From Azolla caroliniana (lineage: Eukaryota; Polypodiophyta), in NCBI GenBank assembly GCA_043228905.1, contig JBHGNT010000001.1, positions 33,542,001 through 33,606,000 on the forward strand: a stretch of 64,000 nt of DNA, given 5' to 3'. Shown piece by piece: positions 36,701-54,422 of the stretch. How positions within the stretch are numbered: position 1 is the first letter of the stretch; the number at the start of each line of letters is the position of its first letter. Under the pieces are notes generated by a model. It was given only the letters and a program-made list of their open reading frames with translations, did no database searches and was not told the DNA's origin. The position numbers and the translations under genes are program-made.

Positions 36701-37490
36701 TTTAAGTTTTCTAGTGAATAAACTTGTGACCATACAATTGCAAGAACCAGAAGAGGTATTCTTGTGAGGAAAATCAAAGCTTACATGTCCTCTTATGAAG
36801 TCCATCGAGTAAGTAATGAGTGAGTGGAGGAGTGTAGGTGAGGCACTGGAGAACAGAGTTGAGGAAGCATGTGTTCCCCATGTTTGATAAACCAGACCCC
36901 TGATAATAATCAACGACACAACAATGGAAAGAAAATCAGGTCCAGAAATAGTTAGCATTTCCATGTATGAAAGGGATTCAGAAAAAGGACCATGAATGCC
37001 TCAGGGCAACACGAGCATCAGAATGCATCACAGGAAGAACAACAACATGAAAATTCTGTGGGTCTTGTGTACGTGTATATGTATATGTATATGTAGTAAA
37101 TGTAGGTGTAGATGTTTGCGTATGTGCTCTACATATTGGAGTACGTGCATATTCGCATGTAGATATAATATGTTATATGAATCATGTATATATAATATGT
37201 ACCATATGTGTATCTATACTCACAATTCGAGGAAGAGGCAGAGACGACATGCTGATAATGATGTGATGATCTGCAAAACCATCATTTTTCGTTGTGTTTT
37301 TGTACATGTTGTATGAGATGCTAATCGATTCTGATCTGTGTGCTGTCGATGGGGTCGAAATAATGGAGGAATCGAAGAAGGTACATGAATTAGGGCTGGA
37401 ATTGTTATGGCAAGAAGAATGTTGCTGGTGATGTTGGTATTGATGGGGATTGAAGTGGATGGTGTGAGGAATTATGGAGCCAGTGGCCAT
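33710..37490 (-). CDS. Ubiquitin carboxyl-terminal hydrolase, UBP/USP family (about 548 aa)
   Basis: Seven exons keep frame: 37490-37224, 36899-36785, 36135-36025, 35928-35777, 35691-35377, 34495-34370 and 34270-33710. A His/Gln/Ser-rich N-terminus leads into the USP catalytic core. The Cys box is [13 protein letters not shown], the [15 protein letters not shown] block follows, then a zinc-binding pair (CAQCSHC and YQCSKCNKK), [10 protein letters not shown], and the His box [14 protein letters not shown] with the following MDD. These proteins cleave ubiquitin from substrates with a Cys-His-Asp/Asn triad. The C-terminal tail is Ser/Asp/Lys-rich. By domain order it is closest to the plant UBP23/UBP36-USP36/42 group, which is inference. 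The last exon read through to its stop gives a clean frame, but a donor (gtatgt) at 33782 and an acceptor with an ORF at 33223-33125 suggest an alternative end. Confidence 0.88.
34560..35270. repeat. 124 bp tandem duplication within a degenerate repeat field
   Basis: Two nearly identical 124 bp copies (34584-34707 and 34708-34831) are followed by older diverged units that share atgagatt, gcaagatt and gtagattgt-like words about every 80-90 bp to about 35270. The field fills the intron between exons 5 and 6 of the UBP gene. Confidence 0.75.
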
Positions 37491-37662
37491 TCTTCTCCTT
37501 AACTCTTCTTTTTCTTCTTCTTCTTGATCTTTTCCTTGGTTTCCTGCCTGCTTCTCGATCCTGCTTCTTTTCCTTTCTGCCTTCTATTGTCTTCTTTGTC
37601 TTCCTTTCTTCTGCAGCTGCTTTCGATTCTCGTAGAGTTCGCAGAGACAGAGAGACAAGGGC

Positions 37663-37710
<48 letters not shown>

Positions 37711-38274
37711 AGAAGATGGTGTTGCTTTCTGCTTTCTGCTCTTCTTCTTCTTCTTCTTCTCCTCCCTCTCTGTCTATCTGTCTGTCTGTCTATCTGCTTA
37801 CTGATCGTCTGTCTGCTCCTGCAGAAGGACCAAACCATGACAGGCAGACAGGGGAAGAGGAGGGAGTCTAGAGAGAGAATCTAGAGAGAGAGAGGTCTTT
37901 TCTTTTTTTCCTTTCATCCTCTTCCATACAAAATTCAGAGATGAAAAGCCCCCCCTCTCACCTTCTTTTTCTTTTTCTTTTTTTCTTTTTTTCAATTTTT
38001 TTTCTTCCTTTCTTTTTTCTTTTATATGTATTTTTTCCTTTTTCTTTTTTCTTTTTTCCTGTTCCCCTTCCTTTTTCTCTAGGAATGGCTCTCTCTCTCT
38101 ATCTCTCTCTCTCTAGATGAAAAGACCCCTTTCCTTTTCTTTTTAATTTTTTCTTTTTTCTTTTTCCTTTTTCCTTTTTAATTTGTTTACATATATTAAT
38201 ATAAGTATTTTTTCTTTTTCTTTTTATTTTTTTATTTTTACTTGTTTCCCTGCTCTCCCTTCCTCTGGGAATGG

Positions 38275-38326
<52 letters not shown>

Positions 38327-38330
38327 TCAT
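37491..38330. repeat. CT- and T-rich low-complexity region upstream of the UBP gene
   Basis: This contains (GA)n at 37662-37706, (TTC)n near 37740-37760, T-rich TTTTTCTTTT sequence through about 38240 and (CT)n at 38277-38322. On the minus strand the part nearest 37490 is the 5' UTR/promoter of the UBP gene. The long pyrimidine-rich run has no coding potential. Confidence 0.8.
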
Positions 38331-40238
38331 GAGTCATCACTCAAGCCATACATACATACATAGTTAGGGCTCATCCACTACCTCTCACACATGCATTGCC
38401 CATCCACCATCATGTCCGAGCGAAAACTAGACCAATGCCCGATCGCATAAGTTCACGACAATAAACAAAACACCTTCGGTTCGATATATCGCCCACCATG
38501 TCATCAGGGATCTGGGTCACCAACATCATTGCCTTCGAAGCATGGATATTTTTCAAACAGTTTCCGCATAAGAGTTTTTGTCCAGATTTCTATTGATACG
38601 AACAAGAACCATAAGCTCGCCCGCAAAGAGTGTTGAGGAAATTTTTCTTTAGGTAGGAAAATTTTTGTCTCGGCTTCATTGCTTTTATCAAGGGCTATCT
38701 ATCCTCCGTATATCTTAGAGTCGCAATGTGAAAAGTGGAAGTCTTAACCAATAGAAAAAGCCAATCAAATTTCTCAATATGAGTGTATAGTCAAACAAGG
38801 ACAACAAGAAAAACAGGTAGTTTGATCAAATGTCTCTTGTCATTCTTGCCACTCTTCAATTTGAAACAAATCCTTGAAAACAAGAAAGATTAGCCGATAA
38901 GCTTCACTAACTATCCATGTTCTTTGTTTCAAACAAAATGCAATTGGGAATTAATGCTAAATTCGCTTATTATATGTGGTTATGTTCCTAGAGAACTAAA
39001 TTTAGGGTGAAAAACTCATCACGAATTATCAGATAAAGTCAACATTCATATTTCTTCTTAATGATACCATTGACTAACAACAACCCAACTTAATCAAATG
39101 ATAAAGCATAGAAACGATAGAATCCACGTGGTTAGTATTTACTATCCCATCAATGCTTGCTCAATTTTTAGAGTATTCATACAAAATTGTTTTGGAACAA
39201 GTTCAATTTAGGTCTATGTTGTACTTAAATTTGTTGTTATAGACAATAAGTTTTAATGCCTATTGGAGTGACATGCAATTTGCTTTTGCAAATACCTTTA
39301 GGCTTCGAAACTCTTCTACACAATCAAAATATAAAGCTTATGCAACCAAACCAATCGTACTTTTGAGGCGGGGAATCTTTTCTTCGAAACATTTTTGGTG
39401 AACATGTGGTTTGAATTTTTGGTGAGCGCGAAAATATTGGTTCTGGAATTTCATTCAAGGAACATTTTATGGTCAGTGCATTTTCAATTTTGATGAGCGC
39501 GAAAATCTTGTACCCAATATACCTCATTATTATCTCGCGAACCTTTCTTCTACCCTTGATGATTGTCAACAAGATTGTGTGGTAGCGTATTATATCACTT
39601 TTCAATATAGCGTGCATTTTGTTGACGTGAGAAAACGGGTTGAATATAATAATAGTGCTAGCTTTTACCCATTGATCATTTGCATGTTTTTCCCTCGACA
39701 TTGTCCACCACCTGTCACTCAACTTAGAAAAGAAAAGTGTTCAATTTAAGAAAAGAATATTTAAAATGGCATGCAATATATACTATTGAAACAAGCCACA
39801 ATAGAAAAGGCTCAAGCTTTTCTCTATGAAGAGTATATGTTGTACAAACCGTAATTCATATATGTATTTGACGATCAAGAGTCGTTAAATAGTATAGAGT
39901 GTAAAATATGCTCCTATTTTGAAAAGAGAGTGACAAAACCATGCTCAAAGAAGGGTAAATAAAAAATCATAAATTGGAAAATCTCTAAGTGGGCCTCAAA
40001 CAAACTATAGACCAATACATGATGATTGTTTAGTGGAGGACAAAAGGTTGGTTGATGAGAGAGGTGTTTAAATTCCTAAAATTAAGAGGACATATTGTGT
40101 GAATAAAAAATTCAGCTCTTCAAGATTTCCAACAATCTGTGTTAACACAATATGTCCTCAAATATTAACACTGATTAACATAAGTTGTAGAGTGATCTAA
40201 CATTGTTGTGCCGACTATTGGGCATGAGTATGTATCAA

Positions 40239-40494
40239 GTCCGTATCTAATATGTAAGCAAAAAATCTAATTCCGCGTTGAGACTCTACGATATGGCGAG
40301 GTTCTCGACAATCTTACTAGTTCCCATTCGCTACCAAGGTGCGGCCATCATTCATTTGTGGTAGTATGGGATACCAATGGGCACGTGTGTATATCTCTCA
40401 CCATCTCTAGAGGATGGTTAGGTAGATGCAGTCCATTTTCTAACCTTCTCCTATTTTAGTTTGTTTATATATTGCTTACATATTAGATTTGGAC
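40239..40494. repeat. 256 bp segment with 22 bp terminal inverted repeats
   Basis: The ends gtccgtatctaatatgtaag and the reverse complement of 40473-40494 match at 20 of 22 positions. I found no target-site duplication, so it may be a MITE-like element or a chance remnant of a larger one. Confidence 0.45.
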
Positions 40495-42289
40495 TCTAAC
40501 AACATGAGTCGATTGGGTAAGATGTGTTCTTTCCTACATCAACACATATGCTCATTGTTGGGCATATGACCCCTTTTTCCATTCAATCTTTGGTAGTCAA
40601 TACACGTATTTTATGTATGGTTGACATAAATAGAGTACAACATTGTTGGTAATAGACATGAATCTTGTCTTCACTTAGTGGAAAAACATAGCTCCCAAAC
40701 CCGACATGTTCCAAGTATTTGAGTTATCAAGTACTCTCGTTTAACAATGCTTCTATAGTGAAACTTTGTGAGCGATGACCTCCCTTATATGTGTGCATGA
40801 CTCAACTTATTTTCGATCAAGTATAATGGTGTATTGATTGACTATTACATCGCCGCCTCAATCACCAATAACAATGATGTCGCATTTCTATACAATTTTT
40901 GCTTCCTTGAATCGTGACATTTGAAAATAGGTATTTTGCTAAGAAACACGACGAGGGAGTTGCTACCCAACAGAAATAGATTGTGTGTTTTGTGTTTCAA
41001 TGTGCGAGGAAGAGAGAGAGAAATAGTGACTTAACTGTCGATATATTTTATTATCATCCATGAAGGTCAAATACGGCCAATGGAACCAGCAATGATTTTG
41101 TCTTTGCCTAATGTGTTGAATGACTCTCAATGATGAAGAATTTTAGTAATAAAAGTTGCCATTGAAAGAGCACATTTTGATCATGAGAAGAATGTGTGTA
41201 GGAATTGACCAAATTGACAGTGTGTGGAAATCAAAGTTGAACGTGGTCAAATGCAAGCATTGCATTAAAATGTGATACTTTGAGTCCTCTACTTGCTTGT
41301 AGCAAAACATGGATTGTCAACGAGTCTCACATCAGAGAGAATGTGAGCTAAGCCACATCCAAGCAATGACACAAATCACATATAAAGGGATGAGCTCTAA
41401 CGTAGTAACATGTATGGATAGGGTGGTTTCCATCTTTGAAAAAGAAGATGGTTTTGTGGTTTGGTGCAACATATTAATATTATGTGTGAAACGAGGGTCT
41501 CCACATCTTCTCTAAGCTCTGGTACATTTATGTTGCAAAAAAACCCATTCATACAGGGATCTATTGCCACATGTTGAAGCAAATGTGATGCATACAAATT
41601 TCCAAACCATTGATTCAAATGTTGCATCCATCTACTACGCAATAAGTTGCTTTTTTACATCTTTTGAATCGTCTTACTTGCTTCACATACAATCCCAAGA
41701 AGTTGATGCGAGTAAACATGTACTTCATAATCCTTTCATGGCCATGGCCCTAAGGGGGAAGTGATATGATCTCTAGGAATATTAGCATGTATGATGTTTT
41801 ATAGCTTGATATGAAGAGACTTCGTACAAATTTGCTTCGGAACATTTTCAAACACTTTCCAAGTGATTTTAGATGCCAACACCCCACTTTGTTGAGGGTC
41901 ATCAATGTCACCAACGTGTCCAAGAGAGAGAGAAAGAGTAAAATAACCTTTTTATAATCCATGAGGAGGCCAAATTTGACCTATGGATTACAACAATAAG
42001 AGGTTTATCATATCAAATGATAATCAACCACCGCACAAGAGATGAGCACTTGGTTTTCATAGAAGAGAGCGAGGAGAACATTAATGCAAATGGTATGTGT
42101 ACGTACATATGTAAAGGAAAGTAGGTATACGCTTACGAGAGACTAATTTGTGAGCTATAATACATGTGCTCCACACTCGAGTATTCATGCTTACGACATA
42201 GCTTGTTATCTAAATACACCCTTTCAAGTTCGACTATGCAATATGGACCAATGAGTTTGGATTGCCTTTGTTCACACATGTGCTCCCCA

Positions 42290-42560
42290 TCAAGCTTAGA
42301 TAAAATAGACGGAGAAAAAGCACCATTGAAAAACGCATAAGTTTATCCACTCCAAGTGTTTTTGTAAATATATTTGTCATCCAACAATAAGGTTGGAGAT
42401 GATGGAGATCATAAATTCTTGTTGCAATCAACTCATGGGTGTAACAATGATACCTCAATGCACGTCGTTCACTCATGAGACATTGGGGTTTGTATTGGTT
42501 TGATGCAACCGATATTGTTGTAGAGTCATATTGGGTCATCAATTGTGATGTTGAAACTCG
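42290..42560 (-). mobile_element. Decayed Ty1/copia pol (RNase H end)
   Basis: On the minus strand the translation shows the C-terminal end of a copia RNase H domain: YDSTTISVASN, a degraded RYHCYTHELIATRI, then NIFTKTLGVDKL, matching the family pattern (..NIFTKxLGxDKL). The usual HxELD motif is degraded and no long ORF remains, so this is a dead copy. Confidence 0.55.
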
Positions 42561-42970
42561 TTGAGGATTTGCTTGAACCACGAGACTTCACAAAGTGGCA
42601 ACTAGAGATGGGGCCGCTTCTCAAAGAGAAGGCACATCATGACGTTGATTGTTGATTAACGAAGGTATTGGCTGAATTGGGGTTTGTGAAGAGACCTTCA
42701 ATCAGTATTAAGCCTTGCAGTTTGAAGTGTCACAACGATTGATGATGGGACTTGTAAATATCATATTTGCCTAATTGGGATTGCAAGAAATTCACAAAAA
42801 GGCAAGCTCCAGAAGGGTAGACGTGGGTCTAAAATTTCGGCAGCCACAATTGGACAACACGTCACATCATCATGGATCATGACTTCTCAACATGGTGTGT
42901 TGGGTTGTCTCAAGAAAAGGGTCTATAGAAGAATAATATGTTGAATCTCATGGGACGAAAGTCAAAATAT

Positions 42971-43097
42971 GTACACACACACACACACACACACACGCAT
43001 ACATAGATACATAGATACATAGATACATAGATAACATAGATAACATAGATAACATAGATAACATAGATATACATACATAGATACATAGATATACATA
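42971..43097. repeat. (AC)n and ATACATAG/ATAACATAG microsatellite
   Basis: A (CA)n tract is followed by short tandem units of atacatag and ataacatag type, leading into the 23 bp array that follows. Confidence 0.9.
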
Positions 43098-43225
43098 CAT
43101 TACATACATATATTATATATGTATACATACATATATTATATATGTATACATACATATATTATATATGTATACATACATATATTATATATGTATACATACA
43201 TATATTATATATGTATACATACATA
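43098..43225. repeat. 23 bp palindromic tandem repeat, about five copies
   Basis: The tattatatatg core recurs at 43111, 43134, 43157, 43180 and 43203, a 23 bp period. Each unit contains the self-complementary atatat/gtatac runs, so the array can form cruciforms. A translated ORF across it is an artefact. Confidence 0.92.
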
Positions 43226-43399
43226 TAATACATACATAAATACATACATAAATACACTATCTATATGCATAAGTTGTAACAAATACATGCATTTTCTGAT
43301 TACATGTACACAAAGTGAAGAAGAAGAAGAAGTGTGACGATGGCCATGGAATGAAAAAAAACTCAGCTTTGAAGAAGGATTAATTCGATGCCAAACTCC

Positions 43400-43506
43400 A
43401 GAGCGCCAGCGATGGTTTAGCAGACCCGAGCGAGAGCACCGAAATAACTCTCCCTTTGCCTCTCTGCGCAGAACCACGTTTAGATCTCTGCGCAAAACCC
43501 TAACTG
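43400..43506 (+). other. Likely 5' UTR exon of the LCB2 gene
   Basis: GC-richer sequence ending in aaaaccctaactg is followed by a strong donor gtaagatc at 43507. Before the LCB2 start codon there is a matching acceptor (ctcttttgcag, ending 45673), so a 5' UTR intron of about 2.2 kb is likely. The 5' boundary is unknown. Confidence 0.5.
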
Positions 43507-44700
43507 GTAAGATCTATCTCTCATTCTGTTTTAGTCTTTTATTTTTAGCGTTACACGGCTTCATATGAACCGGTACCCCCCCCTCTTCCTTTCTCTCTCC
43601 GTGTCCTCTTCTCTGTTTCTTTACGTTCTCTCTCTCTCTCTCTCTCCGTCTACGTCTGTTATAATTGTGCCAACAATGTAATTATCCGTTTTGTAATTAT
43701 GGATTGAGAGACAGAAGCATTACCCTATCAACGAACAATGTCCACCCTTGGGTCATCTCCTTCGAGGGTAGTGAACTCAAAGTCAAAAGTGCAGATCCAT
43801 TAGAAAAGAGAGGGAGATAAACATTTGTACTAAACTTTTCAAACAGCTGCAAGGCCAGATTTATCAACCAGACCAAAGGAATGGCATGTGAGCGAGATTT
43901 GACACAAGTTCTGATAACAAGAAGAGATGAAAAAACCCTACCCAGTTCTCAATAAAAAGCCGACTTGGTCCATCCAGTCAACTTCGCTTGATATCTGAGT
44001 GCAATATTTTGTTATAATCTTGTTGATTCCAGCCCGTGTCAATGTAACAAATTGATTCATCCAAGTAACAGAAAGGTTGAAGTTGATCTATTCTAAACCC
44101 ATGTAACTCAACATGAAGTCGTATGTGGAGACCAACATGAAGTACTCCTACCCAATGCATACTGATGTCGAGGAAGCTATCTAGTACTTTGAATGATATA
44201 TATTGATCTTGACAGGGCCTCAGCTATAATCCGTGTACTGCCATCTCAGGGCTTATGATCTGGTGCTGCACCTTACCGTTTTAGCTTGAATCATCTTGTG
44301 ATTGAATACATGTCGCATCTCCTTGACATATGCAAACTTTTTGTAATGAAACTGAGTGCAAAACACAAGCTTTACTACTACAAAATCATGTTTATATGTT
44401 TCAAAATACTAGTAAACAAACAGTTTGTTCACTCAAATCGATGTGAATGCCTTATCTCTCTGCCATATTTAGAGCCCCAATGGAACACCACATCAGGAAA
44501 CACTTCGATATTTTGCATGGGGCCATTTCTTCAGAAATCCATTGCCTGATGTCGTGCACTAGTCCAGTTTTGTCAATGATGTCAGATAGGCTGCAAGTTT
44601 TACTCGAATAATGACTACATACACACTAATTTGTTATTTTCGGTGCATGAAGAATTGATATTAACGATTTTATCTTATAACAGGCAATGATATGTAATGG

Positions 44701-44830
44701 CATCCACTTGACCTACGACTTGTTAATTAGGATTCAGATTAGCACTTCACGTAATCCTATAGATGCTATGACTAAGGCCCTCCCAAAGGCACATCAACAT
44801 TGTCTTCAGCGCGTGGGAACTACATAGCAT
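44701..44830 (+). mobile_element. Decayed Ty1/copia RNase H C-terminus
   Basis: One frame gives IHLTYDLLIR, then STSRNPIDAMTKALPKAHQH and a stop, matching the C-terminal end of copia RNase H (HIDLRYHxIR ... NPADMxTKxLP). Only this last part is recognisable. It lies in the inferred 5' UTR intron of LCB2, in the same orientation as the gene. Confidence 0.6.
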
Positions 44831-45755
44831 AAAAGGAACCTCCTTGGCCATTTAAGTAGGAGTTCGTTTTTATACTAGAAACGCCTTTTTATTCTCCTTG
44901 TCCTTCAAACTGTAAGATGCACTGTGCACTTTTCTTCGCAAATCATGCTTCACAACTCTTCATGTTGCATATTAATGGATTTCTGATGCCCCAGGGCCCA
45001 AACTTTGTTTCTAATGCCTTCACATCCTCTGTGGGGTTTCCCCTTTTCTTCCAAGGGCATGGTTTTTCCTGTTTGCCTCTTCTTCAAATATTGCATTTGT
45101 CATTAACACTTGTCCACAGTTGCCCCTTTATACTAACTTAACTGTTTCTACCCAGAATACATTTACTTTTCTTATGTTCTGGGCATCGTCAGATTGATCT
45201 TCCACATCCCTAGCTACCTGTGCTGATGTTAGCATTTCCTCTACACCTTCTTTCAACCATGTGGATACTCTTCCCCATTGCCTCCTGGGCTTCCTGGCAA
45301 ATTTTTATAGCATAGGGATAGGTCAGAGTTGAAACCTCTGAAGAGCAAGCTCAAATATGGTAAAGGGTGGAGCGTCACAGTAGAGCATGATCCTGAGACT
45401 ATCAAACTTGTTTGGGGCAAAACATGTATAGTTGACTAGTCTCCTTGCTGGTGGCCCAATACCTTGTTTCCCATCGAAGGGAATGTGGGTGAACTTGGAA
45501 AAGAGAGAGAGATGAATTAGTAACAAAAAGACGGCGAACTATTATGATAAAATCCAGTATACAATAAAAAGAAAGAAAAGAAGAGAGGGATGTGTATGTA
45601 CTATGTAAGATGTATTTGACTTTTAAAATAAATGCCTAGGGTTAACTCTGCTTTTGTTCAAGCTCTTTTGCAGAAAGACTAGTTGTTTTGCGAGGTCTTT
45701 TATCAATACATCATTAAATTCTATAGAAATCCCAACACACACACAGAAGCTCAAG

Positions 45756-51686
<5,931 letters not shown>

Positions 51687-52911
51687 ATATATCAAATAGT
51701 GAGAAAAGGCCAAAGTGGATGCACTAGGTTTGTTTTTGGAAGGGAGCATCAAACGTCAGATGCCTTACATCACTGTATTCATTTTAGTACCCCGCACTAG
51801 TGAGTCCAATCCGCTTAACATGTTTACATGATGTGTATTTTGAAATATGTAATTTGTCCATGAAAATGCACAAAATGGGTGTGCACCTTCCAGCTTGAAT
51901 CAATTATTGCTTTTTGTTTATATACTTACTAACTTTATCCAACTTCAAAGATTTGAAAAATTCTTGTGAAATTGAAATTCATTAAAAGTGATTGTGGTTT
52001 ATCTTTGATAGTTGTCGGAGTTGTGCTTCTAAAGCTCTATTGGCTTCCATGAATGCATTTTGAGTCAAATAATAAATTAACTCTTCATGACTTCATTTGA
52101 GTTCAGCATGATGGTTTTAATAATATTTTCAACCTTTTAAAGTCCTCTTCAAATGCCACATTTCCATTATAAAGTACTCTTTAGATGCCTAAAACCCAAA
52201 ACTGTGCTCGCTTTTGCTCATACATGAGTTGAAGGTCAACATTTCCAGACCAAATTATATGGTCTGACGAGTTTCAGTAAGCTTGCCATGTTCTTTGTCC
52301 AATTATAGGCCACGAGAAATAGAAGAAACCTTACATTATTTCGGCATCTCTCCTTTTGGAAATAATTTGTTAATGTCCAAAAGCACTTTTTGATTAATTT
52401 CTTTATACATAAATACACCATATATGCTCTTGCTTAAATCTTTCTAATAACTGTTAAAGTTTCATCTAAAAATTGATGAATATAAAGCCCCTATCTCTTC
52501 TTTCTATTGTTGTCAATCATTGATGAATCAAATCAGGGATCAAGCTCTGCTCAGCTTTCTTCCTTTGGTTCACACCCAAGAATAAATTAAATGTTGACTC
52601 CCACCAAGGATATAAGGGACATTTTGGGGATGTTTGGTTTCTTGTGGGCAAGGAGGTTGTTACTTCATTGCAGTGGGTCGTTCTAAGCTATAAATCTAAT
52701 AAATTTAATAATTTGATCAATAAAGGTACGGCAGTTGCCTCTCTCCGTATGACAGGTTTTTTGTTGATTCAGTGGGTCGAAACCAAGCATTTACCGTCGA
52801 GCAATCCATATGAATTATCCATGTTTCTATTGTGGAGTTTTGGTTGAAACAAAGGAAAAAATGGGAAAACTATCGTTCCAAAACTATTAGCTTGATAGAA
52901 AGAACATAATT
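51687..52911. other. Intergenic region after LCB2
   Basis: LCB2 3' flank followed by AT-rich DNA. I see no gene or clear repeat before the plastid-derived sequence. Confidence 0.55.
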
Positions 52912-52995
52912 ATGATAGGTCAAGTTCTAGGCAAACCATATAGTGAGATTGTATTTCCAATTCTTGCGCCGGACCTTGCTAACAATAAGGATGCT
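52912..52995 (+). pseudogene. petA: Plastid petA (cytochrome f) fragment, nuclear insertion
   Basis: About 28 codons read [20 protein letters not shown], clearly related to the plastid cytochrome f stretch GxKYSEIxFPILSPDPAT. No more petA sequence follows in frame, so this is a short fragment of plastid DNA in the nucleus, not a gene. Confidence 0.65.
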
Positions 52996-53226
52996 TGTAG
53001 TAGTCGTATAGTCAGTAACTCTCTGAGTGTAAAGATTGAAAGAGTGTTCGTTCAAATAGCTCCCGTCAAGTCTTTGTACCTATCTCGCTTCGACGTCCAA
53101 AAGTCATTTAGCTGAAGTTAGATTTGGCTCAAGATTACCTGCAAAAAAATCTTGGGTTCCCCTGAATCTGGGAGCTGTCACTCGATCTAATTGAGTTCAT
53201 AGCGTCTACCATTCCGCCATGTCCCC
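52996..53226 (-). pseudogene. Plastid trnL-UAA 5' exon and intron fragment, nuclear insertion
   Basis: Read on the minus strand from 53226, the sequence starts ggggacatggcggaat, tggtagacgct, like the 5' exon of plastid tRNA-Leu(UAA). It continues with intron-like sequence (gggaacccaagat, gagccaaatctaact, gataggtacaaagactt). Small deletions and many substitutions show it is old and non-functional. It abuts the petA fragment, although the two genes are far apart in typical plastomes. Confidence 0.7.
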
Positions 53227-53365
53227 TACTCTTGGGCCCCAAAAAACTGAAACACAAAATTGGAGTACTCTAAGATAGAGCCTTTAGTCCCAAATAAGCA
53301 TAATACTATTATTCTAGTCTCCTATGCATGGTATATTTTTAACAACGTAGTACTATTAGTATAGG

Positions 53366-54319
53366 TTATTATGTATATATGTTTCATGAGAAGTTAGTAT
53401 TATTAGTATAGTATCTCGTGTGTGTTAGTACTATTGGTCTATCCTCCTATAGCGATTCAATACTATTTGCCTAATCCTTTTTATAACAATTTAGTATTGC
53501 TAGCATAGCCTCTTCGGTGCAATGTTTTTTATAACAACTTATAAGTACCATTAATTCTACGGATGCCAATAATTGGAGCCCAACCCTTGGTTGTCATTGA
53601 CACGACATTGGTTGATAAGTTTTTCATAGGCAGCAATCTGTCATATATCTATGTCCGATCGAAACGGTCTTTCGAGTTTCAATCGATCTCGATAGCTTAG
53701 ATCCCATAAGACATGTAAATTGTTGGTTGTTCCATTGTCGTAAGAGCGGTTCATTAATGTTCGTTGAGGGCTTGATCAAACAATCCTAAACTGACAACCC
53801 CCCCTCTATAGTAAGCCATGTTTTATTAACACTTGTGTGTGCGGGTGTTCAAATCTCACTCACGATATAGGTATATAGGTACCACCTAATTTAGCGGCAT
53901 CAGAATGTAGATGTATCATGTGCTTGAGGCAAAACATTCACCTTTTAACTCACCTTCTTATCCATGTTTGCAAGCCAAAAAGTGTGAAGGGGGGGGGGGG
54001 GTGACTACAGATCATAGTATGTAATATACTCGAATGCATTGTCAAACATTCTTTTTCCATACGAATGAAAACGAATGAAATGTTAGCAAAACATTCTTAT
54101 GTTTGTTTTTTTGTTTTTACACTTTTTTACCTTACCTTTCTTACCTTAAAAATAGTTTTACCTTATAATAAATAATGGAATACAGTACATATTTACCATA
54201 CGTCGGAGGTGTTTTTACATACGCGAATGATGGAAACATTCTCGAATGCGAAGGCACATATGGTTCAAACTTTATACTATGCTACAGATCATTAAGCTAG
54301 CGGTAATCATCCCTAACAC

Positions 54320-54358
<39 letters not shown>

Positions 54359-54380
54359 AGAGAGAAAAGACGGGGAGACA
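53366..54380. repeat. Left arm of a ~0.7 kb inverted repeat around the SWIB gene
   Basis: This sequence matches the reverse complement of 56445-57155 over about 0.7 kb at high but imperfect identity, including distinctive blocks such as ccaacccttggttgtcattg and gctatcgaga-type sequence. It is interrupted by a 266 bp insertion at 54016-54281. Its inner end reaches the (GAAA)n tract (about 54318-54360) just upstream of the SWIB start codon. Confidence 0.85.
54016..54281. mobile_element. 266 bp insertion with 11 bp target-site duplication
   Basis: The 11 bp sequence ctacagatcat flanks the segment at 54005-54015 and 54282-54292. In the right inverted-repeat arm the same 11 bp occurs once and uninterrupted, which proves the insertion by comparison with an empty site. 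No terminal inverted repeats or ORF are evident. An 11 bp duplication suits Mutator-like or retroposed elements; the class is unresolved. Confidence 0.75.
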
Positions 54381-54422
54381 GAGACAGAGACAGAGACAGA
54401 GACAGAGGGGGAGAAGCCAACG

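Larger units (their letters stand above)
38331..42970. other. Gene-poor region with retroelement relics
   Basis: No intact gene is seen. The ORF at 39324-39722 (-) resembles nothing I know. Relics include an inverted repeat at 40239-40494, a 15 bp perfect inverted pair at 40086-40100 and 40145-40159, and copia-like coding sequence near 42290-42560. Related atccatgaagg/atccatgagg-type stretches near 41055 and 41960 suggest duplicated retroelement flanks. Confidence 0.5.

Noticed and set aside
39324-39722. 132-codon minus-strand ORF
   Set aside because: No family resemblance, AT-rich composition like its surroundings, no supporting exons.
43119-43337. Tyr/Ile/His-rich ORF
   Set aside because: It translates the 23 bp palindromic array and nothing else.
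52996-53226. A functional nuclear tRNA-Leu gene
   Set aside because: Only the 5' exon and part of the plastid intron are present, with deletions; no 3' half or cloverleaf.
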